Shown here in pieces: positions 58,294 through 64,000 of a DNA stretch of 64,000 nucleotides. Position numbers and translations under genes: made by a program. The number at the start of each line of letters is the position of its first letter. Position 1 is the stretch's first letter. Source of the stretch: Liquidambar formosana (lineage: Eukaryota > Streptophyta > Magnoliopsida > Saxifragales > Altingiaceae); the NCBI GenBank assembly GCA_039720395.1, contig CM077828.1:19008264-19072263 (forward strand), written 5' to 3'. Below the pieces are notes generated by a model. It was given only the letters and a program-made list of their open reading frames with translations, did no database searches and was not told the origin of the DNA.

Positions 58294-59482
58294 TTATGTA
58301 TCAACCATTAAGAGTAAACACATGCATGCACCCACACACGTATGTACGTAGAGTCGAAACCAAGACAATTGCAAATAGATAGTTAACTCTTAATAAATAA
58401 GTTGATATACCGTGCAATGTTTCTTCAATGTCACGGATTGGGGCTTTTGTGATGAGAGGCTTCCAAGGAAATCCTCTGGATGCCAGGAAAAATGTGAATG
58501 GTCAATTAAAAAATAATCCCACATTAAGAATTTTTAAACCGAATTGGTGGGAATGTGGTCGCAATGAAAGGACAAGTATGTTGCATTCGTGTTTCTTTTC
58601 AATCCATTGTCTTTGAAAATTAAATAAGGGAGACAAAATGATGCGTTGTTAGGTAGAACATAAATAGTTAAATACAGTGGCCGATTGGGTGTGGGCAACC
58701 ATTTTCAGTTTATTTAAGTCTGGAAGAAGTAAGAATTTTGAAGGATCATGAAACGCTCACCTAATCATTTTTCTATTTTTGATGGACCACCTTATGATTT
58801 TTCCCGGGAATTGTCCTCCTCTTTAAGTCCACTAAGTGCCCCCCTACATTTGATCCACTAAATGACCATATGAAAAATTAAAAAATTCCTTTCCTCAAAA
58901 TTCCACTATTTTGAGCAAATAATATTTTCCTAATTTGCAACCCCTTTGAATAATGTAAAGATTTAAGATACTAAGCTATCGCCTATCAAGTTTAAAGCTC
59001 AAAATACTGGTTAGAAAGATGAATACCTAAAAATATTGATGACTGCTATTGTGTTACAATTGATAACTCATTGGAAAGATACGAATATATATCTATCGTC
59101 GCTACAACTCACTGTAATTGATGTAGAACGCATCATGTTGTTAGGCTTAGAGTTTATGTAGCTAGAGGTTAGATCGTCAAGATGTCAAGAGAGGAAGATG
59201 TTATTCGTGTTTCTGCAAATTTGACGCCAACGATCAATCGCTCCTAGAAAACGTTCGATCACCTTCGCCAAACCGACTAGTTGCCCTACCTATCAGTCCC
59301 AATTTTGCAGACTCAGGATTTTTTGTATTTTTAGCCACTATTTTCTAATTTTAAGTAATTTTTATTATTTCCTTATTACTTGATTATTGCTTTTCGTTAA
59401 TTAGTTTCATAGTTGATTTAGACTAGTCCTAGTTGGTTTGTAACCTTATGACAAACATTGGTTATTGATTGATTTTGTGTAA
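58030..59482. repeat. Spacer module Y (copy Y6)
   Basis: The core is at 58310-58640. It lacks the fold-back MITE (58700). The ccactaagtgcccccctac segment is at 58830, and the tail (59030-59480) matches 48540-49040. It ends where a Helitron terminus begins. A (tta)n microsatellite lies at 58265-58295. No gene; the 62-codon frame at 58428 is part of the core. Confidence 0.75.
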
Positions 59483-59830
59483 CTAGATAGTTGTAGTATA
59501 CGTGCAACGCACGTGAATGTTTGGAAGCAAAATTAAAAAAAGACCCACCCACCCATCTCGGTCAATTTTAATGTACTTTCAATTGAATGTTCGGATGCAA
59601 ATTAAAGAAAGACCATAATTTAATTGAATGTTTGGAAGCAATTTAAAGAATGACCCACAAGCCAATTTTATAATATGCTTTTAATTGAATGTTTGGATGG
59701 AGAATTAAACAATGAGCCGCCTGCCCATGTCGGTCGATTTTAATGTGCTTTTAATTGAATGTAGATCAATTTTTAATATGCTTTCAATTGAATGTTCGGA
59801 TGCAAATTAAAGAAAGACCAGATCGAGGTT
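59483..59830 (-). mobile_element. Helitron 3' end (minus strand) with tandem repeats
   Basis: On the minus strand the terminus reads hairpin cacgtgcgttgcacgt, then ctatCTAG followed by host T, at the boundary 59483. The paralogue at 49036-49050 reads gtgtaatattac without it, so insertion was between A and T as expected for Helitrons. The body contains about five imperfect direct repeats of 60-85 bases with ttgaatgtt-gga-gca and aaagaa-gacc. The 5' end was not found; the right boundary is approximate. Confidence 0.65.
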
Positions 59831-60319
59831 AGATAATTCAGCTCTATAGAATTGCCGTTCACACGTAAACCCAAATGACGACTTATAACTTCTAGATAGC
59901 AATTAAAGTATATATAAAAAGTTGGAAAAAAATTATAAGTAATCAAGGACCTCAATATTAGGAGCAAAGCCATCTACATATATGACAAATATTAATAGTA
60001 TTAGGCCGGACCATCTTTCTATATATATATACACATACGGTTATGGTTTCATTAGCACGTGCTTATTTGATCATTATCATCATATATCATCACATGCATT
60101 AGGAGTTGTACCTTATACATTAGTTATATCAGCACCATGCATTGGGAGTTGTATCCTTTGCATTAGTATAATATACGTCATATCCTACTTATACACAAGG
60201 TAGAACTCCTAATGCAGGTGTTGATATAAGTTATATCAGCATGTGCTTATTTGATCATTATCATCATATATCATCACATGCATTAGGAGTTGTACCTTAT
60301 ACATTAGTGAGATGTGAGA
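59831..60319. repeat. Tandemly duplicated fold-back MITE-like sequence
   Basis: A phrase of about 70 bases starting tgcttatttgatcattatca occurs at 60058 and again at 60242, a period of 184 bases. Between lie inverted segments related to the fold-back element at 7264-7403 (gcattgggagttgtatcctt). Positions 59831-60050 have nothing recognisable. Confidence 0.6.
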
Positions 60320-61116
60320 TACATTAAACTCTCTAATTCTACTCTTTTAAGTGCAAAATTTCTTGTGTACTTAAAAAGCTCTAGTCAACATCACTAACTA
60401 TGGCTTTTGCAAAAGCACGTGATGAGAAGTTTCAAGGAATTTCTCATTAGAAATTTTGCACGGACGCCAAACAAAATGAAAAGTGGTCAATTCAAGTAGT
60501 GGTGGCCGGCAATTAGAAGACAAGTCAATTTTGTTTTTGTTTTCAATCAGTTTTCTTTGAAATTTAAACAGAGACTAAATGACGCACGTAGGAAATTTCG
60601 CAGGCTGATTTCAAACTTATCAAACCATCAAATCGGAGCAAAAATTTGAGAGCTCAAAATTAAAGTTCAGATAATTTTCTTCTTTACTTTGGCTAATTAG
60701 GTCGTCTTTAAGTCCACTAAGTGCCCCTGCATTTGAGCACACGTCCAACTCAGATTTTTTGGTTTGTGAAAATTTTTTTTGTGAGAGTTAAGATACTAAG
60801 GGTCTGTTTGCTTTGTGAAAATTTTTTGGTTCTAACATAGGTACAAACTCACATGCGCACACACAAGAGTCCAACTCAGATTTTAACAATACTATTTTTT
60901 ATTGTTTTTTAATTTTTTTAAAAATGAGTAGAAGTATCAAAGAGAACCTAAAATAAGTAGCGTAGAGGAGATAAAAATCAAAATTTAAGGTCCGTTTACT
61001 TGCTTCCTCTCCCCTGTTCCCAATTTACCAGCCCTGACTTGCATGCAAGTGTTTTTTTTTAATCAGCATTTATTTCATACAATTAGCCTTGACTTGCATA
61101 CAGTTCGTCTTATACA
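60320..61116. repeat. Spacer module X (copy X5), 3' of WAK-3
   Basis: The core is at 60330-60620, then ccatcaaatcgga and gagtccaactcagatttta (60867). It joins the WAK 3' flank at about 60950-61110, which continues after the hAT element at 61676. No gene. Confidence 0.7.
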
Positions 61117-61667
61117 TAGACTTGTCAATGGGTCGAATTTAGATTGGATCATGCTATATCCGAATCCGATTTGATAAGAAGTAATTTTGATTCGATCCGA
61201 TCCGATCTAATAATCCGATGGATTTATAAAATACAAAACTATATCCGAATTTGTTATTTTTAGATGTCTGATCCGAAAATCCGATCCGATCCGATAATCT
61301 CATAAAATGTTTAGCTAACAAAAATTGCTGTGAATTTTAGAGATAAAAAAATTAGAATTTTTCAATTTTTTTATAATCATATGAAATATATTTTAACTTT
61401 GAGGATAAATTTCAAAATTTTTACTATATAGTGTTCATAAAAACCATATATATGTGGTAAACTAACAATTAATAAAATATATAAACTAATATATTATTTA
61501 AATTATCGGATCGGATTAGACATTATCCATACTTGATTTGTCAACTAACAGATTATCGGATTCAGATAATTTACGAATTAACGGATTAAAATTCTTTTAC
61601 CATATCCTAATAATTGGATTGGATTCTAATCGGATTCAGATCAAAATCCGATCCATTGATAGGTCTA
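61117..61667. mobile_element. hAT-type MITE, 551 bp
   Basis: The left end TAGACTTGTCAATGGGTCG and the inverse of the right end TAGACCTATCAATGGATCG are terminal inverted repeats rich in gatccgatccg. An 8-bp target duplication with two differences, cttataca (61109-61116) and cttgtata (61668-61675), fits hAT elements. The WAK-2 3' flank has the empty site (cttatacaatttgatgag, about 36972). No transposase. Confidence 0.82.
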
Positions 61668-62263
61668 CTTGTATAGTTTGATGAGTTTCATGTTTCCAAA
61701 AAGAACCAATTGCGGCCTACATTTTGCTGGGCTAATAATTAATGTAGTTCAAGTATATCAACAATCAGAATGAAGACTTTCGAATTGTGGGTTTCGATCA
61801 TTTTTTGATTTCCTTGTAATCCTAATGAAGTCATGCCCATTGTAAATATTTCAAAATAATTGCAACAAAAGGAGCATGGCTTTAAAATTCATCGAAACCT
61901 GTATGGCCCGTTTTAGCGTCAAAATGGAAACTACACAAAGACTGAAGGCATTTTCATCCCCAAGTGAGCTTCTTAGGAATATGTTAGGTTGAAGAGGTGA
62001 TGTATAAATTACAGTCTTAGATTTCAAACCTTTTAAGGCCTCATTTGATTCTTCAAAGAATAAAATAAAATGCTCTAAAAATGCTTGCTTTCTCAAACAA
62101 ATTTTTATAAATTTCTAAAAATATACTATACTGCAAATCATAATTGATAACACAAATTTTATTTTATGAACCTCTTACACAATAATGAAGTCACGAGATA
62201 GCATGAACCTCTTACACAACTACAATACAAAACAAATATGAGACAAGATACAATTTGTCATCG
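61668..62263. other. 3' flank of WAK-3
   Basis: It continues the module interrupted by the hAT element and matches 36975-37439. It probably includes the 3' untranslated region. The 81-codon frame at 61851-62096 lies in this repeat and is not a gene. Confidence 0.6.
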
Positions 62264-63519
62264 TCATACTATGTTATCCAATAGTGGATGGAAGTCTGAT
62301 GGGACGGCTCTAGTGAATCCCAAAGATGAACTTCTTGTTGAAGTTGAAAAACCATCGAAGGGCCCTGTTAACTCGACAATGCATTCACTCTCTTGGAAAT
62401 TTTGTTGAGCACTCAAAGGCATATGAGATTCGACAATATTGCATTCACCCTCTTTGAAATTTTGTGGAGCACTCGAAGGCATATGAGACATTCTGGTTGC
62501 TTCTAACTCCATTGTCACTTCTTTCATTGTAGGCCTTTTTTTCCCATTCAAGTTCAAGCATCGTTTTGCAATGTTAGCAACCGCCACGATTTCGTCTTTT
62601 CCACCCTCCTTCATAACCTGAGCATCAAGAATATCAAATAAACGGGTCTCCTTCAATGACAGAATAAAATGTGTTGCTAGACTCTTCTCTTCTAACGATC
62701 TTGTTGAGCAAATTGGCTTTTGTCCTGTTAGAAGTTCAACAAGAACAACTCCAAAACTATATACATCACTCTTGTCGGTGAATTGACTTGATTGGAAATA
62801 CTCGGGATCTAAATAGCCAAAGGTGCCATGGACAAGAGTAGTCAAATGAGTTTGTTCGATAGCAATGGATCTTGATGTCCCAAAATCAGACACTTTTGCT
62901 CTATATTTATCGTCTAAAAGTATATTTGTGGACTTAATATCTCTATGATAAATGGGTACGGAAGATGCTGAGTGTAGGTAGGCAACTGCTCCTGCAACCT
63001 CTGTAGCAATTTGTAAGCGTTTATCCCATGAAAGTGGAAAATCCTTGTTTTGATCATGAATAAGCTCAAAAAGGGTTCCATTAGGGATGAACTCATAAAC
63101 TAGTAGAGGAACTTCTGTCTCCAAACAATTGCCTAGTAGCTTAACTACATTTCTGTGGTTGATTTGTGAAAGAATGACAACCTCATTAATAAATTGCTCT
63201 AACTGGTTTTCATCAACTAGCTTTGACTTTTTAATTGCGACGATCCTTCCATCAGTTAACATCCCTTTGTAAACTGTTCCTTGACCACCATGACCGAGAA
63301 TTCGATTCTTGTTAAAATTGTCAGTTGCTTTCTGCAGCTCCTTGGAAGTGAAAAGTTTGTCAACACCTTCATTCAACAACATTTGTTGTTGTAACAACAA
63401 ACCACCATTTCTTTTGAAGAACTTCTTTTTGAGCCTGGTTTCCCTTATTTTCCTTATTACCTTATACAACCAAAAACCACCGAAGATTAGGAACATCAAT
63501 CCTCCACTTATGCTAGCAC
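62264..63519 (-). CDS. WAK-3, kinase exon of a WAK-like gene (5' exons outside)
   Basis: This last exon starts at the splice acceptor tgcag|gtgct (63519) and ends at a stop at 62264. It encodes the membrane segment ([19 protein letters not shown]), [15 protein letters not shown] and an intact Ser/Thr kinase: glycine loop LGHGGQG, Lys in VAIK, HRD and [21 protein letters not shown]. By eye it is nearly identical to WAK-2 along most of its length. One difference is His for Gln in the glycine loop, which still fits GxGxxG. The C-terminal tail, with repeats of [14 protein letters not shown] phrases, is as in WAK-2. Exons 1 and 2 would lie at higher coordinates past the window. No lesion is visible. 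It is presumably a plasma-membrane wall-sensing receptor kinase like WAK-2. Confidence 0.9.
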
Positions 63520-64000
63520 CTGCACAACTCAAGAACAATGAAAAAGTCATGTTATTGTCTAAAATGCATGAAGAGAGTTGAAAAATTAGATCATGACAAG
63601 AAGTATGAAAATGATTTTCTTGTTACTCTATGAATTTTATGTACTCATCATCCAACAGGAGGTGTTGACCGACTGTTGCAAAGCACATATTTTGGTTTGA
63701 ATAGGTTAGGGAAAAACTATTAAAAATGTAATTTTAAAAACATAATTGTATAATAAAAGCCTATTTGGTTGTCTAATTCGAAATGAAATAATTCAAGAAA
63801 TTTTACATAGTTATTGAAAGCACACTCGATCATCTTGAATTAACAAATTCAAGAAAATGATAGTTATCATCACAAATAAGAGTGGCAATTCAAAATAGTG
63901 GCATTTTATGAATTTCTTAAAATTGATTCTACAACATCAATTATAGTGAGAACTCCAATATTTTAAAATATTCTAATTCAAGATGATAGATTTATGCCTT
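63520..64000. other. WAK-3 intron 2, partial
   Basis: It is collinear with WAK-2 intron 2 (38693-39180), including the MITE. It carries no coding exon. The window ends inside it. Confidence 0.8.
63757..64000. mobile_element. Tourist-like MITE in WAK-3 intron 2, cut by window end
   Basis: It starts aagcctatttggttgtc after taa, at the same place as the MITE at 38930, with the same interior (gaaagcacactc, atgatagttatcatcac). Being at the identical site, it was inherited with the gene duplication and is not a second insertion. Confidence 0.85.

Overview
The window looks like nuclear DNA of a dicot flowering plant. It is AT-rich and full of nested transposable elements. The only well-preserved host genes are wall-associated-kinase (WAK-like) receptor kinases with plant-type introns. 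No bacterial, organellar or viral gene context is visible, and the species cannot be named from the sequence alone.

Host genes. Three WAK-like genes lie head to tail on the minus strand. WAK-1 (2010-6677) is a pseudogene with a nonsense codon in exon 1, a 4-bp insertion inside the catalytic HRD loop and a frameshift near the C-terminus. WAK-2 (37440-41634) has three exons that splice cleanly into a 713-residue protein with signal peptide, wall-binding domain, membrane segment and RD-type kinase. WAK-3 (62264-63519) is the intact kinase exon of a third gene whose first two exons lie beyond the window. A shared MITE shows that WAK-2 and WAK-3 are closer to each other than to WAK-1. A C-terminal EXO70 (exocyst) fragment with two stop codons lies at 9793-10571.

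Spacers. The spacer from 42 to 61 kb, and the smaller block at 10.6-13.2 kb, consists of diverged copies of a few spacer modules. These include at least 13 copies of one core of roughly 250-350 bp and orphaned 5' and 3' flanks of WAK genes whose coding parts are gone. MITEs, a SINE, a hAT element and Helitron ends have inserted into individual copies. The neighbouring copies supply the empty sites.

Transposon stack (14.3-36.3 kb). A solo LTR (14489-16255) interrupts a Helitron-like sequence. It is followed by a short Helitron (16636-17075) and then by the 5' end of a CACTA transposon (17152) that carries spliced exons of a DEDD 3'-5' exonuclease gene. An LTR-like sequence follows, interrupted by a nearly complete Ty1/copia element (19423-31082). 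That element is itself interrupted by two oppositely oriented solo LTRs (21528-24127 and 24797-27605), each with a perfect 5-bp target duplication. Its two LTRs differ at one of 225 positions, and its primer-binding site matches the anticodon arm of tRNA-Ile. To the right lie a hAT end and two further LTR-like sequences.

I found no wholly new biological system. The most distinctive signals are the putative half-tRNA primer site and leader hairpins of the copia element, the gene-capturing CACTA, the palindrome-rich LTR, and the spacer array that records lost WAK genes.
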